64,000 nt of DNA from Terebella lapidaria. Lineage: Eukaryota; Annelida; Polychaeta; Terebellida; Terebellidae. A model generated the notes under the pieces. That model worked only from the letters and a program-made list of their open reading frames with translations. It was not told where the DNA came from and did no database searches. Position 1 is the first letter of the stretch, and every line of letters starts with the position of its first letter. The position numbers were made by a program, and so were the translations under genes. The DNA lies in NCBI GenBank assembly GCA_949152475.1, contig OX424560.1, positions 20,089,106 through 20,153,105 on the forward strand. The letters run 5' to 3'. Below, piece by piece: positions 11,991 to 23,919 of the stretch.

Positions 11991-14900
11991 ACGGCCCGAT
12001 ATACTCGGTTTTCGCTGCAGGATAAGCATTCTGTTTGCACAAGGAATGTTCGGCAAATCACTGCAGGTGTTCTCTGATATGAAGTGGCCGACTGAATGTC
12101 GAGTGGGTGGCACTGAATAGAGTGGATTTGAATTTGGCGACGAGCTCACGAGTATTGAACCCGGGAAGTTAGATCTCGTGGAAATGTCCAAAAATAACTA
12201 TCGCCGACTACTATATTCGTAATATATTCTTTTGATGGAGCATCGTATCATAACATATCACCGCCCAGGATCATACACGTATAACTCTCCCCTAAGCTCG
12301 TTGGACGGGACGTAAATTATACGTGTTATTGATGACGCGGGAGATTTCGGCAGCTCCTATATCGGTGGAATTTGGTGGTCGGTCGCCGAAGGGCTATTGC
12401 GTATAAAAGCATGGTGTTCGGGTTGTCAAAAGGTGATAATTTCTCGGACGCCAAGTAAGGAAATCTCGATCCTCGCGTCCAATAAAGAAGGTCATTCAAT
12501 CGCAGTCCGCCAAAGCAACCTGATTTTAGCGGCTGACGAAGACCCTGATATAATTGTGTCCCGTTCCTTTTATTAGGGTGCGAGTTGCGTGGACAGAAGC
12601 GAACGCGGGGATGCAGGGCCCTATCCCGGCTTGACACCCGAGTCCGCGCCCCCAGAGGACACCTTGAGAATCGGTAGCAGTGGTCAATAAAACCGGACAT
12701 ATACACGTACGCCTTGATGTTTATACCTCACGGGGCGGAAAACGTTACGTTCCTTGTGTTGTCAGGAAATTATGAATAAATTATACGCGGGCATCAATCA
12801 ACGTAAGACGCGAGTTTAATTAGCTGACAGGCGCCGGACTGAGGAAGCGATTGCAGGGTCGAAAGAGGCCAGTTTGGGTCGTTTCATCCGCCGTGGACGA
12901 TATGGCTGTGGAAACATTGTAATATTTATATAGTAGACCATTATCTCGTGAAAAGGCTCGAGCTGAACCATGCCCCTTGACAACGTATAAACGATTTATG
13001 GCGCGGGACAATAGATTTTGTAAGCAATGTTATATATCCGGCCCTGTTATAATCTGTTATTATCGTGGGATGGGATTACTGATATAGCCTTGTGTGAGGC
13101 CCTTATTGAACGCAAGCTAGTGCATCGTGACGTATCAAGTCCGGGATATTGTATATCGGGCTGCTTTCGGTATTGATGCTGAATACCTGGTACAATAAAC
13201 CTACTCTGTCATTGGAAAATATTTTTATCCCGCAGATACACAGCTGTGTTATGTCGAATATTTAAGCACTGTTCAAGTTCCGTTGACCCAGTCTGAAAAT
13301 CGTGTCATTTTGACAATGCCCCGTGACTCGGGTAACGTTCTCTTATTCATGACCAGTGGGCCTATTGGTTGTGATGTATACGTAAAAAAGGAATGCTATT
13401 AGAGCACTGACTGTTTCCGTCAAGGTCACAAACGATATTTCCATGTAATATTCACGATGTATTCAAATGAACGACCTTACGGCGATTACGATTTAAAGCA
13501 AAGTAAACAACCACCATGTATTATATCATGGCGTAACAGTCTGCCCTCTTCTATCATTGAAGCGAAGCCCAAACTTGAAATCCTAACAAAATAGTGCCTA
13601 AAAATTTACGCTTCCGCCAAAACTACAGCTCCAACATTCATAATAGAGACCTGTAAGGCAATGATGCGAGACGAGTGCAAACATCTCGATAATATCCGCA
13701 GTGAATATCTCGGTTGATGACGGACTATCCCGGGCATTTTTTTTCTCATTTGCGTCACTGTTCTGGCGGCAGCGGGAATTTGCACATCTCTCTAGATTTC
13801 GCAAGAGGATTAGCATATTCATGCGACTTGAGACAGGACCGAAATCAGTTTACTTTTGAGATCTAGCCGCGGTATTATCATGCAAAGTGATCCGCCGATC
13901 GATATCGATGTTATCTCCCCGCAAAATGCATTAGACGTTATGAATTCCATTGTTATGTTTGGCGAGAACAATAAACAGTGACAGCAATCATTAATATGAA
14001 TAATTGTTTATTATGCTTGTTCATGCTTTGTATGAATCAGCAAGACGAATTTACAATCTATATCGAATAAAATTATTTTGCTTTAAAATACATTGGTTTT
14101 TCCCATAAGGGTATAATGTCACTGGTTGGCGAGGAACAAAACAAAATAACAGTCGACATTAATACACATTGTTGTTTTTTGTGATGAGTTTAGTTTTGCA
14201 ATGTTGATTGCGTTATATAATATGTAGATATACGGAGTTCCACGGCAGTGCGTGGGTTGACGATTGAATCCATCAGGAGATATTTGTAGGAGTTGTGATG
14301 TAGTTTCTCATCATTTGTCGTACGTAAAAATAGAATAGTCATGGGCATAATAAATGAGAATTGCCATGTGAAATATCATGTCGATTTGGTAGATTTCATC
14401 GCTCGAATCATCCCCGCGATAGGCACGAACATTATTGTTTGGGTTAGATTGATACGCATTAATAATTGCAAAGTGATGTCCATTAGGGCATTAAATTATT
14501 GCTGATCATCTCTCAAAATATCTTGGGGGTCATGACTAACGCGTATAGTTCAGTACAGTTTACTATTGAATAATGCAACGTCATCTCAAGGCGCCCGTCA
14601 TGAAGCAATTCGCTGTATATTTGTCCACGATATTTGATTGACAATGGAGAATATATCCATTGTCCGTGCTAATTACACTAGATGCACTAGTTTTGCACCG
14701 GAAAACATCTTGGCTGAAAAGACACCGCCGAATATCACAGACACAAAAAACAACAACAAAACAGGTGGCTAAATATTTGCGAAAACACACGACAAATTAT
14801 TAAACTCCATTACATTGGATGTGACGTTTCAGACACGTGCGATAGGACAGGAACTCTCGTGCGGATGAATAATTAGTGGTGTGACGTCCTCGTAACTATT

Positions 14901-17900
14901 GACGTATTTGCGTGTGGCCGCTTCACAAAAAGAAGGATAGCTCCGTATCAGGCTGGTAGCAATTGAGCATTGGTTTCGAATTCTTTGCACCTTTCAGTAT
15001 TTTGTTGCGGTTTTTTCCACGGATCTTAGGCTATCGTATGGCCCATTAATACATGGCTGAATTACATTTTTATGCTTTATGTTGCCGCTGAACTTTCCTA
15101 TGAAGGCAAACGGAGAAGGGGATCGTATGCAGTATGAATGCGGTTGCCATTTCGTTCATGACTGCCAACCAGCACGCTGGCATTTCTGGCGGTAGCAAGA
15201 TAGGTAGTCGGGACTTTTTGTTAGCCGGTGAAAAAAGCTAAGAAACTTCTGAACAAGATCTGAAAGATCAAATGAAATTTGACAAGGGTTAACACGCGCC
15301 CATTTCCTTTGCGAATTTTTGTCACCGAGAAATTCCTGAAGAATGAGTTGTGAGTCGGGAATCGATATCGAATTAAGACAGCTATCCGGAGCGTGCAGAC
15401 CAACTATGAGGAGATTGGCCACTGGCGGTCGCCACTGACAAAGAAGCAACAAGAAGTAACAAGAAAAAAAACTCACAACGTAATCTCGAAATCCAGATGC
15501 AGTCGGAAGAAATCGGGTTGAAAGTTGTTTACTACCTGTGCATGCCCGATAACCAGTATAAATGTACGCAATTCCCTTGGAACTGACTTGAAACGCGGTA
15601 AGATCAAGACATATACCACTTCGTAGCTTGAAAAGTAAATGAAGTCTTTCCATTCTGAACCTTTCACGCTGTCTCGCTGTGGTGATCATTCAAATTGACA
15701 CCGTCTTCTAAATGCTAATTGAAAATCTCTTGAACACTTGAAACCAGCCATTTGCAGGGAACATGTCCCATAAAATGCTTTCTCGTAAGCTGAGAATGGG
15801 ACTTGTCGTCCTTATAAAAACGATGAATGAAATTGAATAGTGGAAGTTATGTCTGGGCGTCACTATAAAATACGAGATGGCACGTGATAAATTTGAAATT
15901 ATTTTTGTGACTGGTGGCAATATAACGTGAGAACAAAGTTTGTCATATGAAGAGAAATAGTGTCGGATACCAATTATGATATTTGATATCATCTCATTCG
16001 TTGTAGATCCTGCAATTACGTTTAGTGTAAATTCCTGACATGAAATAAGATACATTACGTTCGGAACGCTTTGTTCAGAAAGTTACAAGCAATTAACCGA
16101 ATGATTAGGCAATATCACCCGGCGAATTTACATAAATTTCCGGATGAACAAAAACATTAGCATAGCTTATTGTCCTTTGATGTCACGTGGAAATTGCGGG
16201 AGTTCCTAAACGCATAATTCTTGCATTTGTTTTGCAGACGACAACGAAAGTCATAACGCTAATTATGCGGCAATATGCTCCGCAATCAAACCCCCCTCTG
16301 AAATACTTGTCTCGACATGACCAAGCCAATCTTCGTTTTATAACCTAGTCCATCTCCACATCATCCTATCAAATGCGAAATTCTTTTACTTTTGTTTGTA
16401 TTATGTAAGTGGGAATCGTATATTCTGCTCACCCCTAAGCGTCAATCCTCTGAGATATCAGTGACTTCACATAGCAATTATCATTATTCATGACCTGTAT
16501 GCAACTGTCTCACCAGAACATTCTATAAAGTGTGATTCGTGATGCGTATTGGTGGCATAAGAGAATCACACAAAAGGTTGATGTTACTAGTTGCATATTT
16601 CTAATTTCAAAAGTTATGTTGCGGTCATGTTGTTCGTGTTTCCAAGATATGATAGGATGGTTGCGTATTGCAAACTTACTGCACGATTGGTGAGGAAAGA
16701 AGTTAGGGAATCGTTCTAGAAAAGCACGAAACTCTCTGGAAGTTAGTGACAAAATGGAATTTTCAACTTCTAATGTGTTTACGATCCAGCAAATCTTGAA
16801 TATCAACTGTAAACTGAATATTTCCGGTCTCAAAGTAGAATGGTTTGCTGTTGGAATTTAATATCGATCAATTGGTCACTATATGTATCGATCCTAATAA
16901 CAACAGATTCACCAACAATCTGGTGACACTGCAGTGAAGTTTAAATATATCATACTATTAGCTATTGAGTAGTTTCACACAATAACCGACAATGCAAATT
17001 TTAGAGGGTGTTGTTGCAGGATACTCGGTTAATTATTTCGCGCGGGTCACTATTACCGACCCAGCAAATAAAATCAGAAAATGACTTACAAGAACTCGTA
17101 CAAACAAGAACTATACTCTCCATTGACCAATTTTATATTGGGAGTAATATATTACAGAATTTCAGTTGATGCAATTAATGGTAATGGGACATTCCATTCC
17201 TTGTCTTCTTGTTTTGGAAGATTTTTTTTCGAAACCATCTACAGCCAGCAATTACATTTTACAGTGTCTGATTTTGCTGAAATTACACACATCACCCTAA
17301 AAATAGACTTAGCAGTGCTTAAATCTTATTGCAGCAAATAAACGAAAGTCGTTGGTTGTCTGAGTTAGTTTACACGATAAAACTACGTTTAACCCCATTG
17401 CAAATTAGTTTTTCTTGAAGCAAACCAAAGATGTTGAATGAAACAGTTACATTGCAAGACAGAGGTAATACAAATGTACATATTGTGTATTTTCTTTTCC
17501 ATTCGAGACTTACCAAATAAATATTACACTGGTTGTGATTGAGTTGGACGTTTTTCTATTTTCCAAAAAAAAAAATCAATCTTCAATAAATATGAACAAT
17601 ATAATAAAAGATATCGATTGGTATAAAAAAAATGAGAAAAAATTGTGAATTTTTTTTCCACTCCAACGGCATTTCGAAGAGGATCAAAAGTAAAAATTCA
17701 CAAAGCCGCTGCACAAAGAAGCAGTAACGTCATGAAGGAATGGTTTCGAGCAAAACACCTGCTCTCGGGGTATTCAACTAAATTTTACCGCTGTCTTTTC
17801 CTGAGTGGATACCGGCTAGCCATAAACAATGACAACAATGCTGTGTTGTTCATTTCGCTTCTGGGACCAGCACTCAAATGAGCACTTAGTTTAGGAGCAC

Positions 17901-18950
17901 ATGTACGCTTTGGTTAGTAGTATATTGCCAACCATGGAATCCTGACAATGTGAGAGCCTCTTTGGCATATTACCTAACCCCTCCGATATTGCCAGTTCAT
18001 GTAGGACATCATTGAGCCAAATATAGACGTATATCGTTGGTGTCGTTAGTGATTTATGACAATTATTGGCCCCTTGTCTCGTGTGCAAGAGACAAACCTT
18101 ATATCACCATCGCGTGAGCTACCTCGGTGTGATTAGAAAATTAATGTCGCACGGTTCTCAAAACGTAGTTACATAAGAAATCACACTAATTAATTCCGTA
18201 TTAACTTCCGTTAGTTCGTCGATCTTCACCAAAATTTTTCCCCGGCAAAATAATACGGAGTGTATCAACAGGAATGTGGAGAGGTACATAATATCGTTAA
18301 TTTACAAACAGACCAGACGTGTACACGTATATATCAAGCTGTGAACAGACTACCATGGGCTCCCCCCTCCCTCCATATATGAGAGCGAACGTTGTTTAAA
18401 AGAAAAAGGGAAACGACCGAGGCATGCTAAAAATGTTATTTGTAAACTAACAGGGGGCCAAGAATTACATTACATCGATTTTTTTTTAGCTTATCTCCAG
18501 CGCCTTGGATGGCGAGCTTCTTACGTGATTGTTCGAAAGGCCTTGGCGAAAACAAAGTTTGAAATTCGTTGATGAGACGATTTACCAGCGCTCTGAAGTA
18601 TACGCGTTGTTCCTGATTGGGACATCTGAATGGTATATGTCAATAGTTCCTAGCCCGTTTCAAGGTCCGTGGCTGATCTTTTAGCCGCGGGGAAACCTTC
18701 GCAGATATTGTTACATCAATATACATGCAGGATGTTGGTTTTTCCCTTCACTAGTCAATTCCCCGCCTATTTAAAAGATGGCAACGAAGGAAACAGTATA
18801 TGCTACCCATGCTTACATAAGGAGTGGACTTTCGGAGTTTCGTATAATGTAAAGATGTGTTCCGTATGTAGAAAAAAATGTTACTGTTTTCTGGAGACGC
18901 GATCCGATTCTTGTAAATTATTATGATGATATTCAATTGGCTCTCTACAT
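11991..18950. other. Gene-free region, partly GC-richer, downstream of the receptor
   Basis: No supported coding region. The part from about 12.0 to 16.5 kb has more CG dinucleotides and fewer poly-A/T runs than its surroundings, with many TAAT/ATTA cores, for instance around 14450-14510 and 16255-16280, and a ClaI-like ATCGATATCGAT string near 13900. That could be an enhancer-bearing stretch for the nearby receptor, but composition alone cannot show this. A 10-bp inverted repeat (ACACGTATAA near 12275 and TTATACGTGT near 12320) was also seen. Confidence 0.35.
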
Positions 18951-18975
18951 AAACAAACAGCTATGCGTTAAACAT

Positions 18976-18981
18976 TTTAAT
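18976..18981 (-). terminator. Candidate AUUAAA poly(A) signal for the receptor
   Basis: On the minus strand the variant signal ATTAAA lies about 255 bases past the receptor's TAG stop. No canonical AATAAA was found nearer. This is only a candidate for the 3' end of the mRNA. Confidence 0.2.
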
Positions 18982-19234
18982 TATACATTTGTGTTCGATT
19001 ATACATTTCGATCAAATTATATTATCAAGTGAAACCAATCAATATTTAGTATTTCGTCATCGACATACGTATAAATAATAGACACTACTTTGTGAAAGTG
19101 ACAAACCTGTACTATTTGATTGACAAAATGTCAGGTGGGTATACAATAACACAGTAAGCTAATCGACTGTCACTGACTTCTATATAGAACCTGTCAGCTG
19201 GTCAACTTAACGATACCAATTATTCGCTCCCGTT

Positions 19235-20488
19235 CTAGTATATAGCAGTACATCTGATATCACAAGTCAGGAGCTTTTTAAAGGACCGCCTGAAGTTTTT
19301 ATCCCAAATGGCGTAGATGGCTGGGTTAAGTAGCGAGTTTGAGTAGCCCAGCCACAGCACGACGCTGCCGACTATGTGGGGCGGATCGCACGTAGAACAG
19401 AACGGTATCACAGTAGCCATGATAAAGAACGGGAGCCAACACAGCACGAAACAGCCGATGATCAAACCCAGCGTGCGCGCGGAGCTGCGCAGTCTCCCAC
19501 GATAGCGCGCGTTATTCCTGCTGTCACTGCGCATGTTCCTGAGTCTGCGCAGTACGCGGTTCCGACTGCTTGAAGACGACGGCTGTCCATTCATCTCGTG
19601 GTTGGGCGTCTCCCCTGGCGAAGCAGGGGGCGAGTCGCTGAGTGAACGCCTGGAATACTGCGGGTCGACCGTGCTCTTGGGTGGCATTTCCGTCAGCAGG
19701 GTGGAATTAACTGACGGATGGACTGCGCGTGCCTTAGCTCGCGTTAAGGCACGCCTCCGTGCAATCTTGAAGATCTGTATGTACACAATAATGATTAATA
19801 TCAATGGGCACCAGAAAGCGCCGAATGTCGAAAACACAGTGTATCCTATATCCTGGCTGATTAGGCACATCGCCGGATCATCTTTCTCATTTCCTTTCCT
19901 CCACCCAAGCAAAGGGGAACTCGAGATCACAAGCGAGGCAATCCATGCGACGGAAGCCATCAGTGCGCATGCGCGTCGCCGTGGCATCGTGACGCTGTGT
20001 GTGTACTTCACGTGACGTGTTATCAACCAATAGCGATCGACTGCAATCACGACAATATTGAGTATTGATGACGTGCAGCAAAACACATCGGCGGTGATCC
20101 AGAAATCGCAGATGTGACCGCCCAACGTCCACTGTCCCATAACCTCGTGGAACAGAGATATAGGCAGCACAACCACTGCGACTAACAAGTCCGCACTCGC
20201 GAGCGATACTATCAAGCCATTAGTCAAAGTGCGCATGTCCCGGAAGAGACACACAGACAGAATCACGAAGATGTTTCCGATGACGATGGCACCGATAAAA
20301 CCCGAGAGAAAAACGACGATCGCGATTTCAATGGGCGTCAGCACGACGACAGACTCGAGGAAACAGGCGCTGTTATTGTCGCTCAAGTTATCAAGGCAGA
20401 GCGATATGTTGTTGTCGTCATAGCTCGCGCTGAAGTTGTACAGCGTGTATGGAAAACTAGAAATGTTGGCGAATGATTCGCTACTCAT
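19235..20488 (-). CDS. Serotonin 5-HT1-like G-protein-coupled receptor, single exon
   Basis: A complete 417-residue class A receptor. The first in-frame ATG is at 20488; the frame stays open up to 20578 but only through a GTG. Before TM1 there are five N-glycosylation sequons (N8, N18, N27, N34, N38). Class A landmarks, numbered from that ATG: N72 (1.50), D100 (2.50), C127 paired with C208, D134 (3.32, the amine-binding acid), DRY at 151-153, W182 (4.50), S220/T221/A224 in TM5 (5.42, 5.43, 5.46), P228, CWLPFF around 350-355, W379 and Y382 in TM7, NPAIY at 388-392, and Cys 409/413 after helix 8 as possible palmitoylation sites. 'DVFCCTSSI', 'STFGAF' and 'WLGYSNSLLNP' match the 5-HT1 family closely, with 5-HT5 next. 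5-HT1 receptors signal through Gi/o at the plasma membrane and lower cAMP; that role is inferred. Loop 3 (about 241-336) is rich in Ser and Arg. Position 6.30 is Leu333, not the usual Glu. Another amine ligand cannot be excluded. Confidence 0.9.
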   Translation of the reverse strand: MSSESFANISSFPYTLYNFSASYDDNNISLCLDNLSDNNSACFLESVVVLTPIEIAIVVFLSGFIGAIVIGNIFVILSVCLFRDMRTLTNGLIVSLASADLLVAVVVLPISLFHEVMGQWTLGGHICDFWITADVFCCTSSILNIVVIAVDRYWLITRHVKYTHSVTMPRRRACALMASVAWIASLVISSSPLLGWRKGNEKDDPAMCLISQDIGYTVFSTFGAFWCPLILIIIVYIQIFKIARRRALTRAKARAVHPSVNSTLLTEMPPKSTVDPQYSRRSLSDSPPASPGETPNHEMNGQPSSSSSRNRVLRRLRNMRSDSRNNARYRGRLRSSARTLGLIIGCFVLCWLPFFIMATVIPFCSTCDPPHIVGSVVLWLGYSNSLLNPAIYAIWDKNFRRSFKKLLTCDIRCTAIY

Positions 20489-20507
20489 ACTGAATGAGTA
20501 GCTTGGT

Positions 20508-20553
20508 CTACTGCCACTCCTGCATTGGTCAGTCACACACGCACATCTCCCAT
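20508..20553 (-). promoter_or_regulatory. Two tiny upstream ORFs ahead of the receptor start
   Basis: Reading the minus strand toward the receptor ATG, an ATG at 20553 opens six codons ending in TGA, and another at 20525 opens five codons ending in TAG at about 20508. If the mRNA 5' end lies upstream of 20553, both would precede the main start at 20488 and could lower its translation. The transcript start is unknown. Confidence 0.35.
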
Positions 20554-20579
20554 GGTCAACTACTGTCGAATCTTCAAAT

Positions 20580-23570
20580 CAAAATTTATCCTTCTCTTGG
20601 CAACACTGGGAAAACACTTCCACTATCGTATATTATCCATAACACATGTCTCAAATTTCGACAACACCCCTGTGACGTCACGGGATCGGGTTGCTTGACA
20701 ACACGTGTCCGAGGTATTACCTCAGCTGTTCTTTCTCGCTCCGTCGTTATGTCCGTGTTTGACTAGTACCTCCCAATGTTTCTTGGGAGGCGCTTCCCTG
20801 GATAATGTAGTGGAAGAAATCCTCCTGTTTAGCTACACACTACACCTCCTATGCGCCATTTCCGGGTTAATGTCAATTTTCTTTGAAAACACACAAATTC
20901 TCGTTGTTTGCCTGCCTGTTTTAACAGTTGCAATGGGACGGGAAGTATAAGCTCTCGAAAGGTGCACACGTGAGACGATCCTTTTGTTTGTTATCACCCT
21001 CCAGGTAGAGCGGGTGTCTAGGTAGAGGGGTTAATTACGGGCGCAAGACCCCCTTTGCACGGGGGATGGGGGGCGACGGATCCCAGACGGGGCAGCCGGA
21101 CAGACGGACGGGGCAGGCAGGCAGACGGACGGACGATTGGAGCGAGCAGCTAGCACTGGCCACTCCGCAAAAACACGACCTGTTCCTCCTCGCTTTGCAC
21201 GGGCTGGCCGACCCCGGCGTGCAATCTCGGCTCAACACTCGCGAGCTGGGCCGACCCGACTTGTCATGGCAGCGTCTCCGTCGGTCGGGTCACCAAGAAA
21301 ATCCGAAATTCCCAGCGGGTTTTCGCGTTGATCCAACATCCAAAGGTCCCGTGTTCCTCTTGTCCATTGAAAGTCATTTATCATGTTTGACGGGACACAC
21401 TTAGGGGAGGGGCGTGGGCTTTGAATTCCGCTAGATCTGTCGCTCGGTCCCAGGGGGAGGGGTGGCTCCGCAGCTACGGTATTGATACCCCCGAAAAGTT
21501 CGGCAGGGTTGATCCTTTGCTTTATAAAGCACGGATCTAGCCAGTCGCAGCTGTCGCCCGTCGACTTTAGACCCGGCGCCGAGACAGGTTAAATGTCACT
21601 GCGGCTGAATACTACGGCTATCCTTCAGGTCTCCAGACGCCGCCCCTGACACGCGGAAGGCAATTCGTGAAAAAAACCACTCGTAATAATATATATCTCT
21701 CTAGATCATGTCGACTTCGAGGAATTGACATTATCCGTATGGCGGCCACTCAGTCACCCGGCCGTAATTGTTGCTTAGTAGCCTATATTTGGCACGTAAA
21801 ACACCAGGGGAATGATCCGACCGGCCACTTTTGTCAATGTGTAACAACTATCAGACTGCACTCAGTGCGGCGTATATATGATGCCATATCCCAAAACAGA
21901 TCCGGTGTCGTAAGTTCAAGTGGGTCCAGTTAAAAATGATATTTAGGTGAGAATATATGTTTTTATGCTGATGGGTCACTGGTTAGTGTAACTCGGCCCG
22001 TGCTATCCACTTTATCCTCGCGTGAACTGTGCATCCTGTTCGAGTTCGTCCTTTCTCGATAAGCAGCGGCCTTTGGAAGAGAAACTGGAAACCATCTAAT
22101 TGTAATCAGCACGCCGTGCTCACTCCATTGCGCATTGGAAATTTTGTAGATTAAAATGAAAAAAATCCGGCAATATTACGCATGGTTTTACCTCACCTTG
22201 CCCGGTATGGCAGCTGTTTGGAATATCTTCAAAGTGAGCGGGCGTCCTTGCCAAGTACACAGAGCAGATTATAAAGTGCGTACACTCGCCTAAAACTCCA
22301 CACCCTGTTAGATATTACACGTGATATTCCACTTTCAGATCCAGGGGGTTAGTTAAAGCATCGTACTTGTGTCTCTCGTCAAACGATCACCCACCGTGTT
22401 CTTCTGAGCTCAAGTGGACGATATAAGAAAACCGAGTGTCTCTCCAAAATTTGATCGCTCCAGAAGTAAGGCCCCTTATTTGCAGAGTTGAATGGGGAAC
22501 ATAAAAACTGCATATACGCGTTGGTTTTTTTTTCTTCACTACTTGAATTGTGCAGTGGGGGTACTCCCCGCCTGTTCAGGACCGTGGCAGTGAGCGCCCG
22601 ATCGGCAAATATCTGATGATATTCTGATGTCGTCCGAACTGCGAATATTTTGTCCCCGTCTGTGTTTTAACATCGATCGTCACGGCAAATGCTAATACAG
22701 GGACAGAGAGTGGGGGACGGGAGACGGGCCGCGGGCAAAATGGGATATCGTTGAATAGTCTCCCTTTCCGCACGTAGCTGCTTCCCGCATCGCCAAGTCA
22801 CGATTCATTACCGAAGATTTCCTCCTTTACAGGCTTCAAGTCCCCGTATTTGTCCTTATTGATTCCTTTATTCTCACTGGTAGACAGCCAGTGAATGGCC
22901 AGATTGCCAGGAACGTGTTCCCGAAGTGCCCGCTGAAATAACACGGGCCGGCATCTCTGGATGGACCGAGAAATTGGGCTCCATAATCGTCATGGTCCTC
23001 TTGGACCCTTGGACATGTGCCACTCTCTCCCTCTCTGTCACCACTCTCCAGAGAACATGTGTAGGTCTGAAAGGGACCTGGACAGTTGTCTGCATTGATT
23101 AATCAGATCGGAATTTGATCGGGAGTGAAGTGGAGCGCGGAGATGGGGGGCCTTGTCGAGGCAGTGGCACCGGTTGCGGTCAGTTTTGACGGGCGGTGCG
23201 GCACGTGGGATGGCATGCCGTCAGTGTGTGTCGGTCGGGGCCGAGGCAGGCTAAGTGATCGGGGCGGCTGCGCCAGTCTCTCGCAATCAGTGAACAGGGA
23301 TCTCAGCTAATGGCATATCCTTGTGTCCGACGTCTTGACTCCCGAATACGTTCGCCGTGGCATTACGATTTGTACGGGGTAATTACTAAACCGTATCACT
23401 GACAAACTCTGCATTGGGGAGTTTTTCCCGCCTCTGAAATTACGCAAATAAATAGACGAATGGTGTGCGCATGCATCATAAGTTATGTACTGGATCGTGG
23501 GTCGAGACTGTGGCTAGAGACGGCTTTGCCTCAGGTCTAGGTCTTCGCGTCCGCTAACTGTGCATTAAAT
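20580..23570. other. GC- and CpG-rich 5' flank of the receptor gene
   Basis: No convincing coding frame on either strand, but a marked rise in G+C and CG dinucleotides compared with the AT-rich DNA on both sides, densest at about 21000-21660 and 22560-23560. It includes a GC-box-like GGGGAGGGGCGTGGG at 21404-21418, a perfect palindrome with a TATA core (GCTTTATAAAGC, 21519-21530) and an imperfect GACG/GGCAG simple repeat at about 21090-21137. The position suggests promoter and 5' UTR sequence for the minus-strand receptor, possibly with an upstream non-coding exon. No exon boundary can be fixed. Confidence 0.45.
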
Positions 23571-23575
23571 GGAGT

Positions 23576-23847
23576 GGTTTCACGCTTGTGTTCGGAGGAC
23601 ATGCAATGGTAAACATGTAATCACATTAAGAACATACCCGGCCCAAAAAACCCTATACCGTGTTCCTAATGTTAGGCGATATCTTCGTTGACGTCCGGAG
23701 AAGGGGACTCCATTGGTTTCACGCTTGTGTTCGGAGGACATGCAATGGTAAACATGTAATCACATTAAGAAAATACCCGGCCCAAAAAACCCTATACCGT
23801 GTTCCTAATGTTAGGCGATATCTTCGTTGACGTCCGGAGAAGGGGAC
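23576..23847 (+). repeat. Near-perfect 139-bp tandem duplication
   Basis: The block starting GGTTTCACGCTTG at 23576 is repeated from 23715. Copy two matches copy one up to 23847, with a single substitution seen ('AGAACATACCC' against 'AGAAAATACCC'). Either it is very recent, or it has been homogenised, or it is an assembly artefact. It lies about 70 bases left of the large AT-rich array. Confidence 0.95.
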
Positions 23848-23919
23848 AGTTGATCATGGCGGCATTGTCGTAGAGTAGGACCATTAGCACATCATCAATT
23901 CCAAGCAAGCGGCGCCCCG

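Noticed and set aside
12326-12706. 126-codon minus-strand open frame in the GC-richer stretch
   Set aside because: Arg/Pro-rich without domain features; expected from the local base composition.
15156-15689. 177-codon minus-strand open frame starting with ATG
   Set aside because: No motif or family resemblance, overlapping open frames in other phases, and composition typical of the surrounding non-coding DNA. Kept as chance unless transcripts support it.
19533-20015. 160-codon plus-strand open frame opposite the receptor
   Set aside because: It is the antisense shadow of the receptor coding sequence.
20489-20536. Receptor start at an upstream in-frame GTG
   Set aside because: Nuclear animal genes start at ATG almost always; the ATG at 20488 leaves a complete N-terminus with all five glycosylation sites.
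23576-23847. LTR or CRISPR-like reading of the 139-bp repeat
   Set aside because: The two copies are directly adjacent with no spacer or internal region, so it is a simple tandem duplication.
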